Of a stretch of DNA of 64,000 nucleotides, positions 33,701-48,700 are shown in pieces. Below the pieces are notes generated by a model. The model was not told where the DNA came from, did no database searches, and worked only from the letters and a program-made list of their open reading frames with translations. Source of the stretch: Owenia fusiformis (lineage: Eukaryota; Annelida; Polychaeta; Sabellida; Oweniidae); NCBI GenBank assembly GCA_903813345.2, contig CAIIXF020000008.1, positions 24,290,822 through 24,354,821 of the forward strand, written 5' to 3'. Numbering within the stretch: position 1 is the stretch's first letter; every line of letters begins with the position of its first letter. The position numbers were made by a program, and so were the translations under genes.

Positions 33701-36700
33701 CTCATGTCTTACCAATGACAAGCATATCGGTGACCTGATACTAAAAATAAGAAAATAAGAAAAATGTTAAACCCTCTAAATAACATGAATAAACTCAAAT
33801 TCAAACTCGGCAGCAAACATCTTGAAACTATATTTAATTCCTTTATCTAACCTCATTTTGATTATAGTGCTATTCTTAACATCACAGCATCTAAATCTCT
33901 ATTGCAAGATTTGACCAACTGCACTTCACTGCTCAGGCTGTATCCATGGAAGCAGTACAGAGAAAGTTTTGAACTTATTAAACTGGCCAACTTGACACGA
34001 GACGCCAAATCCAAATAAACAATTTTATGTTTAAACTTGTTAATGACATAAGCCCCTCTTACATTACTGACTTATTTGACAATTTTAAAACCCCTATGCA
34101 CAGGAAACTGAGATACTGTACTCTGAAGCATGTAGATGCTCAGCTAGATTTACAAACTCTGCAATAGCTTCAGCAATTTCAAATTGGTTGAAGCTTCCAA
34201 CTGCTATGAAATCTAAAAAGACTCTTCAGAACTTTAAAAACACCAAACACGTCATTTTCAGAGCCCAACTAAAATTTCTAAGTAGGCAACAAAAGATAGC
34301 CTTAAACAAGGTAAGGGCAGATTTATTTGTGACATGTAGTTTTGCACCTGGGATATGCATACTATCATTTGTTCCAAACTTGAAGTTGTTACTACTTCTT
34401 ATAGCTGGAGATGTCCACCCTAATCCAGGTCTAAACAATCTGTCATTCTTGTTCTCCAATATACACTGTTGCTCATAAAAATGGAATATTAGATTTGGCA
34501 GCTCAGAAGTCAAACTTTGGAGGAAGAGAACATTTATTTGGAGTTGGCTCAAACATTTAGTTTCTAGGCAAATCATAAACACATACTTCACCTACAAATC
34601 AACATTTTTAGAGAAAAATATTAACATTTAAGTTTAGAAAATTACTGTTACTTAAACAGGGGTACGCTAAGAATTTTTGCATTTTCAAAACACCCCAATC
34701 CAAATCTTCATGTAAAACAGATCAAACAAAATAAACATCTGGTCATGAAGATTGAAGTGTCCTCTATCCAATGATAGCACTGATATGTGTTATGTCCTCT
34801 TTGTGTTGCAATCAGAGCATCAACCCTACGGGACCTGCATTGAATGAAACATCTGACCTTTCAAAGTGAAATAAGGCCCTATTCCTCAATCTGGGCAGTG
34901 CGCAACGTGTCTAAATTTTGACGTGGGGGTCCAAGTCACGAATCTCATTACCAAGGTCATCCCACATTTGCTGATTGGCTGACTTTTGTGCCCATGGTAG
35001 CTGGTCCATATTGCCTGCCCTGATGTAATATAACACGATGCCACTAGCATATGCAACAGCATGATCATTCTGCAGTTGAATGTTGCCCCAAAACACTCTG
35101 TTTACATGTGGTACTTGATGGAGGCCTAAAAGGTAAATTTATTCTAAAATTATGTTTGGGAATCACCAAGGGGGTGCAATTTCTGTAGTACTGCTCCAAA
35201 CATAAATAGGGTCACCTTCATGGACTGCCACATCAGTAAGTCTCCTTATTGTCTCTTTCCCCTGGTCTATGACAGAAACGAACACAATCATCAACTTTTG
35301 GAGGACACATCTTATTTCTTCATATGCTGTCATATGACACCAATTATTAGGTCCAACGTTTTGGTGCTTTCCTGCCCATTGAAGGCACATTTCTTTGTTA
35401 TGATCAGTCAGCTGTGGTCTCTTTAAAGGTCTCATGGCCTTGCATTCGTTATAAAGAAAGCACTGGTTGTCTATCATCATCACCTCTGGAACACAGGTTT
35501 TGAGGTGAGACAGCCATTCATCTCATACACTACTGGTTGACTTAAAACAATTTTGATGACAAAGATGCAACAGGTGGTGGTCTTTTCTTGCATTTTTCTC
35601 TCTTGGGCTACTATTGCTGTGGCCTGTAGTCATAATCCAGTGCCTTTGGTACCACTGCAAAATTTTAGTGACTGTTCCTGACACACCCCTAGGGTCATGG
35701 CAATGGCAGTTTGTTTCATGCAAGAGAGCGCCATTCCTATGACCTGCCAATTTGCTCTTTTTCTCTTATTCTATGGGGCATGCCTCCTATAAACTCTTCC
35801 AACTCTAAATTAAATTTTTATAAAATGTGCACAATGATTACAACTAAGATTTGGACACCTCTTTCAAGTTACCAATACCATGAGGTCATGGGGTCAAATG
35901 AGTAAATACAAGTTTAATAAACCATAAATGTTTCAACTTTTCATACCAATCAGTTTTTTATGCAAAACTGATGAGGGAATAAGAACACATAACACATTTT
36001 CATCAAAATGTTATCATTTTGTAGAAATTCCATCAAACAGTTCATATCTATAAAATATTCCATATTTATGAGCAACAGTGTAAAAAGCCTCTCAGCCAAT
36101 GGCGGTACACAATTTGATTCTTTGAAACTGATGAACTAAATGAACTCAATACAAGCATTATTGGTCTCTTTGATTTTGACATCAATTATTACAATGTTTT
36201 TCATATTGAACTTACATGGTGTATTAAATAATCCCAAATATGCATATAGGAACATGTACATCACCAGGGGGGTTGATCAGTTCAAAAAAGAGTAAATCTC
36301 TAGTTCTTGAGATTCTGTTTGGATGACACCAAGATTTACATGTTGGTTGTTTAAGTAGATGGTTGAATAGACAAATAGACACCCTCGATTGTTGCACTAC
36401 TGTAAGTCTATCCAACCCCTTGTCTTGTTGCAGGGGTTGATCTTGCAGATGGTTGTGATTGCCCGTTGTTAACGTTGGGTACTGTTGCAAGTACTTGGTC
36501 AATATCGTCTAAGGACAGAAAATTCATGGCGTGTTTTACCCTGCCCTTGGTATAGCATATATCTTCCCATAGGATGACCACGCTTGATCAATCTGTTCAT
36601 GATTCTTGAGTTGGTATAGGAGTTCAAGATTCCTAGGACCTCATAGATGACTCACCAGTTCCATGTAGCCTATATTTTGTGCGAATGGCCCACTTTTTGA

Positions 36701-39700
36701 CAGGGCGGTGTCTGAACTTACAGATTATGGATCTGGGTTTTCACATGACATTGTACTTGTCTTACCGATGTGAACTCAAAATAGGGATGACATCCCTATG
36801 AGCCTCAATTAAACTCAGGGCACAATCTTCCAATCCAGCTGCATCCTCATTTGCCTCTTCTTGGATACCATGGATGCAAATTGTGTTAGCACAAGAATAT
36901 TGGACATTATGGTTGCACATAAGTGTGAAATCATTGACACAGTCCTCAAGGGTTGCTATGCAATCTTTAAATGCATTATTAGACATAAGTAAGTACCTGC
37001 TTCTGTGAGTTATAAATAACTTTTTCGACAGTTGCTTTGATTTGTTCCACAACCTTGCCCATGATTTTATGTTCAGTTGCAATAGTTCCTGTCAACTCAC
37101 CAGGCTCAGGAAATGTGCTTCCAGTACTCCCCTCACATAACTTGCATTTGTAAGATTTACTTGAAAAACTTAGAGATACACATCAAAATTATATCGAAGT
37201 TTTCAAATCAGAAAAAAATATGTATGAACACTAAAGCTTACAGATCCTATCTCCCTGGTTGCATTAACATTTGTATGGTACAGTATATGTCATACAAACA
37301 ATAATAATCGAACTTATGATCAGACATGAGTACATATATGATGTTTACCTCAAGCTTATGATCAAAACTATATTTCCCAGACAGTTATAAAAATGAATAG
37401 AGCACTATGGTAAATTGTATCGGGGTTCCAAAAGACGTCATGCTATTCTCATACTTGTAAAACTTAGTGACTGTCTTTCATTATCTATTATCCATTGTAT
37501 TAAAACTATATAATATGCAACTCACATCAGCATGGGCCATAAGGATCTCAATCAGCACCGGGTTTCCAGACTTCATGTGTTTCTTAAGTTGTTCAGCATA
37601 CTGTGCAGGAGAAACCCCAACACACTTCACTGGAAACAAACAATGGCTTTGAATCTTTTATCAATAAATTTTTATCATCTGCAAAAAAACAACCGTGGAG
37701 AAGAAAGGTAAATATCATTTATGTACCTCTTAGACAAGTTTCAGTCAGGTTTTCTCCCTGGCCACAACACAGAACTTCAACTTTTAGCAATTACTGACTA
37801 TATTTATCATCAAATGGAACAAGGAAACTGCATTAACTCGGTATATCTTGACATTTCGGCTGTGTTTGATACTGTCCCACATTCGCTCTTAATACACAAA
37901 ATGAAATCTTATGGAATTAATGGCAAGACAGTTGATCTTTGTGATTCTTACCTGAGGAATAGAAAAGTTTGTGTATCAATCAGTGACAAAAATTCTAACT
38001 TCTCAGACAACAACTTCATAAACTCTGGTGTTCCTCAAGGCTCAGTAATAGCCTCCCAGACAAATTAGACTCTGAAGCATACATATATGCTGATGATAAA
38101 TCTCTACATTCATTTTTTTATTCATCAAATGCTCAAACGGAGCAGATTCAAAATGATCTAAATAAAATAAATAAAATTAATCTGTGGTCAAAGAAATGGT
38201 TCCTTAAATTCAAACCTTCCAAAAGTGTAAAAGTCATATTCCATTCAAACCGGATCAAAAACTTCCAAAACACCACTTTATTTTGACGGAAAAGTCATTC
38301 CAAGTAAAACTTTGCATAAACATCTTGGATTTATCCTTGATAAAAATTTATGATAGCAAATATCATAAAATAACACCTATAAGAAAGGCCACCATTTTCA
38401 AAATGGTTGATCACTAGCCAAGTTGTCATCAGAAGAAGTTATATGCTTTTAAGTAACCACATATAAAATTGTTAAAAAATCGCCAATGCTGGCCATTTTT
38501 TAAAATGGCCGCTTACTACCCAAAATGTCATAAGACAGTATGCAATCCTTACAAGTATTCACATATCTAATATGAACAAAATCGCTCTATTACTTTTTGA
38601 GTTATAATAAAAAATGTAAAATAACACACATAAAAATGGTGGCCATTTTTCAAAATGGACAACTACTCCCCAAAGTTTTATTAGACAATGTGCCATGCTT
38701 AAAGTATTCACATATCAAATATGAACAAAATCGCTCCAATACTTTTCAAGTTATCGTAAAAAAAAATGTAAAAACGACAGCCATTTTTAAAATGGCCGCC
38801 TACTATACGAAGTGTCATGAGACAGTGTGCAAGGCTCATGAGTATTCACATATCAAATATGAACAAAAATCGTAAAATGACGTGCAAAGGCAGCCATTTT
38901 TCAAAATGTATTTCTTCTATATATACATTTCTAGCTTAAAGGAACATTCCTGGCCAGACCATTTCTCTCCTAATATGGTAGCTATAACAATATATATACT
39001 TTCCATATTTAGCAAAACAGGGAAAAATGTTTTAATATGGTCAATATTGATCACTTGAAAATGTAGTGCTGAATTCCAGTAGGCTGCCATCTTTTAGTAT
39101 TTCACTCAGGAAGTGATGTCATCGACTCTCAACTTTGCATATAACATTATAAGGAGCTATTAAGAATTACAAAAACCAGCAGTGCATTCTTTTTCAATTT
39201 TGTCTATGTAATTCAATCCTTCTATAAGTCTCTTCTATAATTCTAAGCTGACAAACTCTGAAAATATTTTTTGCACATAGAGTAAAAATCACTTGTCTTG
39301 AAGTGATTTTGTGCTACTTCCCTATACTGTTATATGCAAGGTCATGGAAGTTGAGAGTCGATGACATCACTTCCTGAGTAAAATCTTAAAAGATGGCAGC
39401 TTACTGGAAATGAACACTACATTTTTAAATTATCAATATTGACTATATTAAACATTTCCTGGTGTTTTGCTAAATATGGAAAGTATATATATGATTATAG
39501 CTATCACATCAGGATAGAAAAGCTTTGGCCAGGAATGTTCCTTTAATCAATGTTTTATATAACTTTTTTACATTTAAAACATACTGCTATTACAGTTTTA
39601 TATGCAGTACCTAATTTACTGTAAAATTTTTTGAGTGGCCATTTTGAAAATCCATTATCGAGCAGAACTTCTATTGCCATTGTGTATATGTGTACAATAT

Positions 39701-42700
39701 ATGAACAAAATCGGGCCAGCGGTATTTGAGTTATTGCCCGGACATACGGACAGACAGACGGACGGCAAATAGCCGGACGGAGGTGTTCCCTATATTCCGA
39801 ACTTTGTTCGATGGGATAAAAACCCAGGCACCAGACTACTGAGACACTCTATGCCTTACATTATTCCCACTTATGTTTCTACCATACTCCCAAAAGCCCC
39901 CGTCTTAAATATTATACAAGAACACAAATGTGTACAAAATGTCCCCACCTATGGGTGATCCTGTCAAATGGTTATCCTAAAAATGAGTAGACAAGACTTT
40001 ACCGACACAATTTGATTATGGAAAATCCAAAATGGCCACCTTAAAATTTACCTAGAATGCCAAAAAACTAATCAGATCTAGATTTTCATACTAAGAATTA
40101 TCCCTGAAAATTTGAAATTGATCTACAAAACGGTTCACCTAAAAACGCGTAGACAAGACTTTACAAGCAGGATTTTAAGACGGAAAATCCAAAATGGCTG
40201 CCTTGACATTTATCCAGAATGCCAAAAAACTAATTAGATCAAGATTTTCATACTAAGAATCATCCCTGAAAATTTGAAATTGATCTACAAAACGGTTCAC
40301 CTAAAAACGCGTAGACAAGACTTTACAAGCAGGATTTTAAGACGGAAAATCCAAAATGGCTGCCTTGACATTTATCCAGAATGCCAAAAAACTGATCAGA
40401 TCTAGATTTTCATACTAAGAATCATCCCTGAAAATTTGAAATTGATCTACCAAACGGTTCACCAGGAAATGCGTAAACAAAACTCTACAGACAAGATTTT
40501 AGGACGGAAAATCCAAAATGGCTGCCTTGACATTTACCCAGAATGCCCAAATACTAATCAGATCTAGATTTCATACTAAAAATCATCGCTGAAAATTTGA
40601 AATTGATCTACAGAACTGTTCACCTGGAAATGCGTAGACAAGACTTTACAGACAATATTTTAGGACGGAAAATCCAAAATGGCTGCCTTGACAATTACCC
40701 AGAATGCCAAAAAACTAATCAGTTGTACATTTTCATATTAAGGATCATCCCTGAAAATTTGAAATTGATCTACAGAACTGTTCACCTGGAAATGCGTAGA
40801 CAAGACTTTACAGACAATATTTTAGGACGGAAAATCCAAAATGGCTGCCTTGACAATTACCCAGAATGCCAAAAAACTAATCATTGTACATTTTCATATT
40901 AAGAATCATCCCTGAAAATTTGAAATTGATCTACCAAACGGTTCACCTGAAAACGCATAGACAAGACTTTACAGACAAGATTTTAGGATGGAAAATCCAA
41001 AATGGCTGCAGTATGTCCAAGTTACGTTTAACGTCAGTGATATAGGAACAATTCAAAACATAATCATAAAATGTTCAAGTGCAGTATACATTGCCAGTTT
41101 CTTCCTAAATCGTGGTATATGTACATTGCCCAATATAGCATATCATGACTAAAAATAAAATGTTAATACATGTACAGTACTGAGAAACACCATGAGGAGT
41201 TTCGAAACTACTGTAGTTTGATTGATCTTTAATGAAATGTCTCTGAAGATGTGTATGTCCTCAAGATAAGAGAAGTTCTTGCAAATCTGGTTGAACCTAC
41301 CTAGTGCAGAGAAGGCCTCTGCAAATTCCTCTGTGCATTCCTTATCAACCACATCAGTTGCAGCTTTCCCCGAGATCTAAAAACAATAATAAGTCATCAA
41401 CTATGGGGTATGTCGAAGGTACATGTAGGTATAGTAAAATACAACATAAAGGGGAATTCAGAGAGTATAATTGTAAATAATTGTAAAACAAGGCATTATT
41501 CATGACAAAATGCTACTTATAAGGGGAGGCATCAAAAGTTCTATGTCGGATCGGAAACTAAATAAATCTAGTTTTGACTCTGTCCCCCCCTCCCCCCCAA
41601 AACTAAATACCATGAAAGTTGATCACTGACTTCCCGTTCGAGAATTTTAAACACAAACTAGTTTTTGTTAATTCCTATCGTAATTTGCGGCTTTTAACAA
41701 CTATTGATGGAATAGAATCCATTGGAATGATCTTGACGAAGAAAGCAAAATCTTTATTTTTAAACCATTCCAAGGCATTCTGAGTCGAAATTGCCCAAAA
41801 TTTGAAATGTTGAAATTTGTCGGATAGCAAACTGAAATGGGTTTGAACCCCCTCCCCCCTAACTAGATTTATTTAGTTTTCTATCCGACATCGAACTTTT
41901 GATGCCTCCCCTAAGTATAGTAGTTAGTTTGCAAGCTAGTTATTGCAAAAGTGTAGCAATTTGTTACATGCACTGATAATGACCACTAGCTACTAACAAG
42001 AACTGATGGCTCTAACAATATGGCATCACTTTTTGGTGGTGAAATAATTTTTAGGGGGATTAAGCATACTAGAAAAATACTAAATGTTTTCTGTAAATAT
42101 CATTTCTGTTAAACGTATTAAATGTTTTTGTATGAAATTGTAATATGGCGTAGACATTGAAAATATTTTTAAGGTTTAATAGAATATTTGATTGTTACCT
42201 GTTTATAAGCCTTCAGTATGGCATTGAGTTGTGGCAAGCTTTTCTGTGAGAGCAATGTCAGAAATACTTCAGAGTCTTTATCCCATCTACCATCCCCAGC
42301 CTAAAACAACAGCATTAGATAATTTACATAAATAAAATACAGAAAAACAAGTTTAAGAAAAACAAGCTTATTGGCAGCTTATAATCCTTCCTATATTTAA
42401 TAATTTTTACTAAGTTAAGAAAGATTTCAAAATTGTTCAAATCAAGAAGAATGTTTCATCTCTCAGCGTAGAAAATCAATTAATTTCACAGTAGTTGCAT
42501 GGAAACCTTGACATCTCAGTGGCATTGATCTGTAGAGTTCCTGTAGAAAACCACTAATTCCGTGCTGTGCAATTGATTAACACATTGGAGAGGTTAAGTT
42601 ACACATATTCAACAAAACTTGAACATGAACGTCAATGCGTGCAAAAAAATGACGTCAGATTTGTTTATTTTTTACATGTCAAAAGTTAAGTACATGTTTT

Positions 42701-45700
42701 GGCCTGTCTAATTCCTTACCCCTGGGGCAATTAATCTGGTCAGAGATTCCAGACACCGGGTCCCTCACCCAAATTTAATATTTTTAAATATTTACTGGTT
42801 TGTAGGCTAATGTTCATGAATGTTAAGAGTTACATGTGTACTACTTTGTTTATCTCAATGTTATAATATTAGGGATGCCATCATATACAGTATATGGTCA
42901 TGAATGTTTCGCAGAAAGCCCAGTTAACCAAAAAATGACATGATTGCCAATATAATCAAAAGCAAATGAGAACAAACCATTCTAATGACATTTTCAACAT
43001 GATGTCTTTTAGTAGAATATCAGTTCAAATCACCTAATAGTTTTGACAAAAAATGAGTCGGGAAGGGCATGCTTTTACTATTGCTTTGTATCTGTTCAAC
43101 AAAAGTGGAGAATATATTTGGATGGACGATCATTATTTATGGAATGGATGGGCGAATTGTTTAGTTTGAAGGGTACATAGAAATACACATCAAACTAGTT
43201 TTCGAAAGTGCACTACATTGTAATTAATGCAATGACGCATTTGGCTATTTACATTATTGGGTTACCTCCCTCCATTTTATTCATCCAAATTAAATTATGA
43301 CAATGCTATGAATACAAGTACAGGCCATCCAACTGTACTGCAATTTGCATATTTGTCACGCATTTGCTGAAGAAACTGAAGTTAAATATGCATTTTCTCT
43401 GATTATTGTCAAGCAAAAATATTTCAGGAGAAGAACATAAAAAACAAACACTGAAAAAAGAATGCCAAAAAAACGAATGCAGTCTGTTCGGAATTTCACA
43501 CTTATTGCATATATGTCACGCATTTGCTTCAAGTTTTCTTGTATCATATCTAGAATTCCTCTCTCTAGCCATTATTCTTGGCAAATTTACCCCATGAAAC
43601 CATGCCCAACTTGTAGAGGAGTCTATTTTCAACTGTTCTCAATCTTTAGTTCATTTAATTTACCAATCATTGGCAAATCAGGGTTTACGAAAAAGACTGA
43701 CCCCACCGACCACCGACCACCGACCGGTCGGTGTTTTCCACTGGTAGCCTCAAAACAGGGTTTGAAGAAAATGTGTAAAAGACCGACCATATCATGTAAA
43801 AGACCGAACATATTTGTAGCCTTAAAATATTAATAATTTGATTTTGAACGTCAATCGTTGGACTAGGCAACGTTTTTTACCGATTTTGTACCTTGCAACA
43901 AATGGCAAGCAAACAAATTGGGCATGGCCGTCTCCTCTCGATTAATTGTCCTGCCTTAGGTCCTAACCTATCATTAACCAACCTATCGTTTCTACGGGAA
44001 TCTATCCTAATTTTTTACTGAAATTTAACAATTTCGAAACAAAAATGATTTGTTATCGTCATAGCCTACTGAATACTGAACACGATATAATGTTAAATGC
44101 GTTCTCTTATCGGGATTAAAAGTGACTTACCATTTCAGTACACCATTAGAAAGCTTTTTTGTCATATCAAATGTAGTTTTTACCAGTTGACGTTTAACAA
44201 CTGAGAAATCAAACATAACGTTACGACGTCAACATCGACGATGTTTGTGTGTTTTTGTTATGGCGTTTCATATGAATGAACTTAATGCAATGTTACGTGA
44301 GTTTTTTTCCAAAGTGACTAACCAGGATGAAATTGGTCTTCTAACAACTGAAACATCACTTAAAAATATGACATTACACACCACGACGATGTAACGTTTT
44401 CATAGTGATTTGAAATGATTAATTATACGTTTTTAAATCACGACCTAGTAAAGGTACTATAGTCATTGGATTCCCAGTTTTAGTTTTACTTTTAATTTTG
44501 CATTTTTTCATCTTTATGTAAAAGACCGTCAGCCGACCACCGACCACATGTACCCAACTGTGGAGAGTGACTGGTCGGTGATCGGCGGTCGGTGTTTTTT
44601 GTAAACCCGGCAAATCATGAGTTTCCTAGAGTGTATACTTGACAAAACATATCCAGTCAAAAATCCCCACTCCCGGGCACATGCAAATCAAATTCCTCAC
44701 TCCCAGGATGAAATTCCCCGTCAAATTCCTTCCCCTGGGGGCAATATTTTGTATCAAATTCCTTACCCTCCACACGTGGGGGGGATGTCTCACGCGAAAT
44801 TTTGAATGGTGCATAAAGACATCAAGGTAGTGGCACATTATGATTGTATTTTCAATAATTAGTTGTCTCATTTCTCGATTCATTGAAGCATCAGTGCCTT
44901 TTATGATGTAAAGCTCCACAGTCTTGCATATGTCACAGTGTAGGCTTACTTCCAGACAATCAAGATGGATTTGAAAAACCAAGAGATTGTAAAAAAAATC
45001 ATGATAAAAACATATTGATTGATAATGACAAACATGTTGTGCCTCAGTTAGTTATACACATACATGTAAATAATAATTTGGAAAGTTATGATGGCATCTC
45101 TAAAACCTCCTACATGTACATGTATGTAGTACTGTAGGAGAAGAAAATATAACGAGGAAAATATTATAGCGAAAAATAGCGTCAGGCTTCGACCGTTATG
45201 ATTAATTCCGCGAAAGTTTATTCAAAAAAATAAAACTTACTGAAATCATGAAACGCCAGAATGTTAGACCGCCTCGTCGAAGTTTTATTGCTACATTAGA
45301 TTTACGATCGGTATTTTAATTACCTTTGCTACTAGAAAAAGAACGAACACAAAAACACATAACGTAAAACTACAGACAATGTTTCAAACTATACAAATCA
45401 GAAACAATATAAACAACAGTTTAGCATCTTATCAACGTACCATTCCTGAAGAAAATATTTAGATACAGGGATAAGCTGTTTGTTTTCCCGCTGGCATTAA
45501 ACATTATATTAGGCGATTATAAAGAAAGTCTTGTGTCACCGGTTTACTTGATTGTTATAATCCGTTAATTAGAATTAAAACTTACCTGGAAAGTACAATA
45601 AGTAAGCCAATAATTAACAGGTAATTACTGAGAGCATGTATGTATACATTTATTGAAAAACAAAAGGCGAACAATTAAGTTGTTACTAATTTTATTCGTT

Positions 45701-48700
45701 CGTAAATTAAAAACGTCATGGCAAAATAGGTCGTTTTATCTTTTGAATTAATACTGATTACGTACCAGAGAAACCAAATATGATGACTGTATGAGTAATC
45801 AAACAATCAAGGAAGCATAACTAGTATTAGAATGAGTATTCGAAAGTATATGAACCGTGAGGGGCTTTCATTTAAACACAGTAAGTTCGCGTGAATTAGT
45901 AACTCTATTATCGCTCACAGCGGTAACCCTTAATAATTTCGGGAATCAAGCATTAAAACCTCGGCTAGAACAATGGGCTTTCTAGGCCTAGTTTGACATG
46001 AAATTATTGGGCTCTTGGACCGTTATAATTTCTTCTCGCGATTTTTGATTTTGGCAGCATTTCGTTATAATTTGTTCCCGCTATAATTTCTTTTTCTACA
46101 GTATTATAAAGTCTACATTTCTTGAAAGTTAAATTTCAGGACTAATGAGTGGTTTATTTGTTTAAACAAATAGCCATTCACCTCGTGAAGTTCCTTAGCG
46201 TCCTCCTCAGCAGCATCAAAATCTATATCATGGTCCTGGTTCTTCCCATCATTGAGCAGTGTCAGCAATAAAGCCTCACATTCTTCATCAGCCAGATATT
46301 TAATGTCTTCCTCTAAGCTCTCCCCATGTTCTAAATGTGCAAAATATAGCCTTTAATATGCATATGTTTTCCAACTTAGAAGTCCTTTTACTTTAATGAG
46401 GTTACAATATTAAAATAAAACAAGACAAAATATTACCTCTTGATTGATTTCAAAAGTGTATAATTATTAATTACAGACATCAATGCCAAACACCATAAAA
46501 TTATGATGATGCTGACACTAGTGCCAAATGCCAGTCACGAAAAATGGTGGCAATATGTCAACACTCCTTGTCAGTCATAAAACATGTTAACCTACCATTT
46601 TTGTATGAGTCCTTGATGGCCTGTAGTTCTTCTGGAGTCTTGTCAACCAGTAACTTAACCAGCGCAACAGCTTTGTTACCAGATCCCTGCAAAACATTGA
46701 AACAACACAGATGACATTATGAAATGACAAATGTATACTCCTCAAAAACCAGTCTTTTTCCACTTAGGTTGACATGTTAAACCCCATGTACATTGGAACT
46801 ATATAGTATAAGCCTGAAATGAAAGAAAAATTGATACCGTATTAGCTGTAACTGGCGCCCAAGTCCCTATTAGGGCCCCCCAGACTTTTGGGGGCCCATG
46901 GGTGAGCCCCTGGGTTGAGAATCAACAATCGTTATGGTCAAACGTAACAAATCCAGTGGGCGATAATAGAGTACTTGCTGGTATAAGTTACTTTTTGCAG
47001 TTTTCCAAAAGGTATTCCTGCTTGAATATATCACTCTTTTCACTATACAGTAAGATGTATATAATGTTGGTAATTCAAGTCCATATCCATTACATTGACG
47101 TCTACCGGTGAATATTTCCTTAATCTTAATTGCCATCTCATTTCAGTATGTGTTGAAAATACATGTAGTTGGTCCCGATATGCAATCCAAAATGAGGCTG
47201 AGAAAAAATTTGAATTTGATTCAGTAGGTTTATATCATTTTCCTATCGACTTGCTAATTAAAATACTGATGTAAGTACATGTTTTATATTCCATTGGTGA
47301 AGCAAAAAGAGAAGGATAGGGAAGAACCCCCACAGTTCATGCAAACGTTGCGAAACAAAAAAAATCTAATTTTTTCCAAACTGAAAGTGAAACTCTGGGA
47401 TTTTTTCTAAATTGGGACTCATATTGGCGCTAATCAGGACAACTTTTTGAACTGTTTTGACATACTTTCAGCACCCGGGCGCTAAAAAGTAGTTTACACT
47501 TTTTTCAAATGATCATTTTTTCAATTCTCTGAATAAAATGCTTCAAATATTCTTACATTTTGCAGATTGGCCATAACAGACATGAAGTGATTTTCTCCTT
47601 TGCTCTTACACTATTGCAAGTGTTCACATTTAAGTACAGTGTAATATGATATCAAGGTAAACTCACATGTAGGGCTTTATGCACAGCCTCTGCATCAGCA
47701 GCACTCTTGTCTCCTAGGAGGGCATCTAACAATGCAGCATAAGGTGAACCAAGGGCTGCTTTCAGCTCACTGTGCAAGTCCTGCAGGTAATAATGTACAG
47801 TAACAATTATCAATTCAAAAATTTATAATTTGGCAAATAATGCCAAGTGATGTCCAAAATGGCCCATTGATTGAGACCCTACAAAATTTTTGGGCCCAAA
47901 TATTTTATTAGCCCCAAATTTTTTTTTCTGGGCCCACCAAAGGGGGGGGGGCAGGCCCCATGGAACATTGATCCGCCAGTGTACATTGTATCTGTTCATG
48001 ACCTATCATTCATTTTTCTGAGTCATATGCAGATAAGTCATTGGGATATATCAACTAATTAACTTACACTAATTAATTAATTTACACTACTTGTTCGTGT
48101 TGATAGTTAAATTGTGATTGCCTTTGGGAGTCGTTTATATTCAAAGTTTAGATAAAAGTAAAACAGCAATGCCAATGCGTAGCAAATCCCATCGGACAGC
48201 CATGGGTGCCTTTTGTACAAAATCCCTCCACTACTTTTTCAGTTATAGCAAAAATCGTAAACTAACACACATAAAAATGGCTACCACTAGCCAAATTGTC
48301 ACAAATAAATAGTACCTATGGGGTTGTTTTAAAAGTTTCCTGGATAATGGTACCTAAAATTTAATCACAAACAATTTCAGATGACACTAACTTGAATCAT
48401 GAATATTTTCTGATCGTGAACATGGGTGTATCTTTTAGACCCCTTCATTATCTCCAAGAAAAAGTATGTAAAAAGATAATTAAGTTGATCAGATTAAGTG
48501 GTATTAAAGGGGCAATGGACCAATCAACATACTTTTTCATGTACCTGTATGTTGACCTCATTTTCACTAAAAATGCAACTTTTTATTTTATTGTTGAATG
48601 CATAATTATAATTTGCTTTTTAGAAATGTTATACTTCCTCAAGGAAAAGTGGATTTCTCCAGGGACTTTAAAGATATTCAATTTGGATGACCAAAATGAG

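Noticed and set aside
40597-40902. 101-codon frame with internal duplicate
   Set aside because: Falls wholly within the 161-bp tandem array. No similarity to a known domain.
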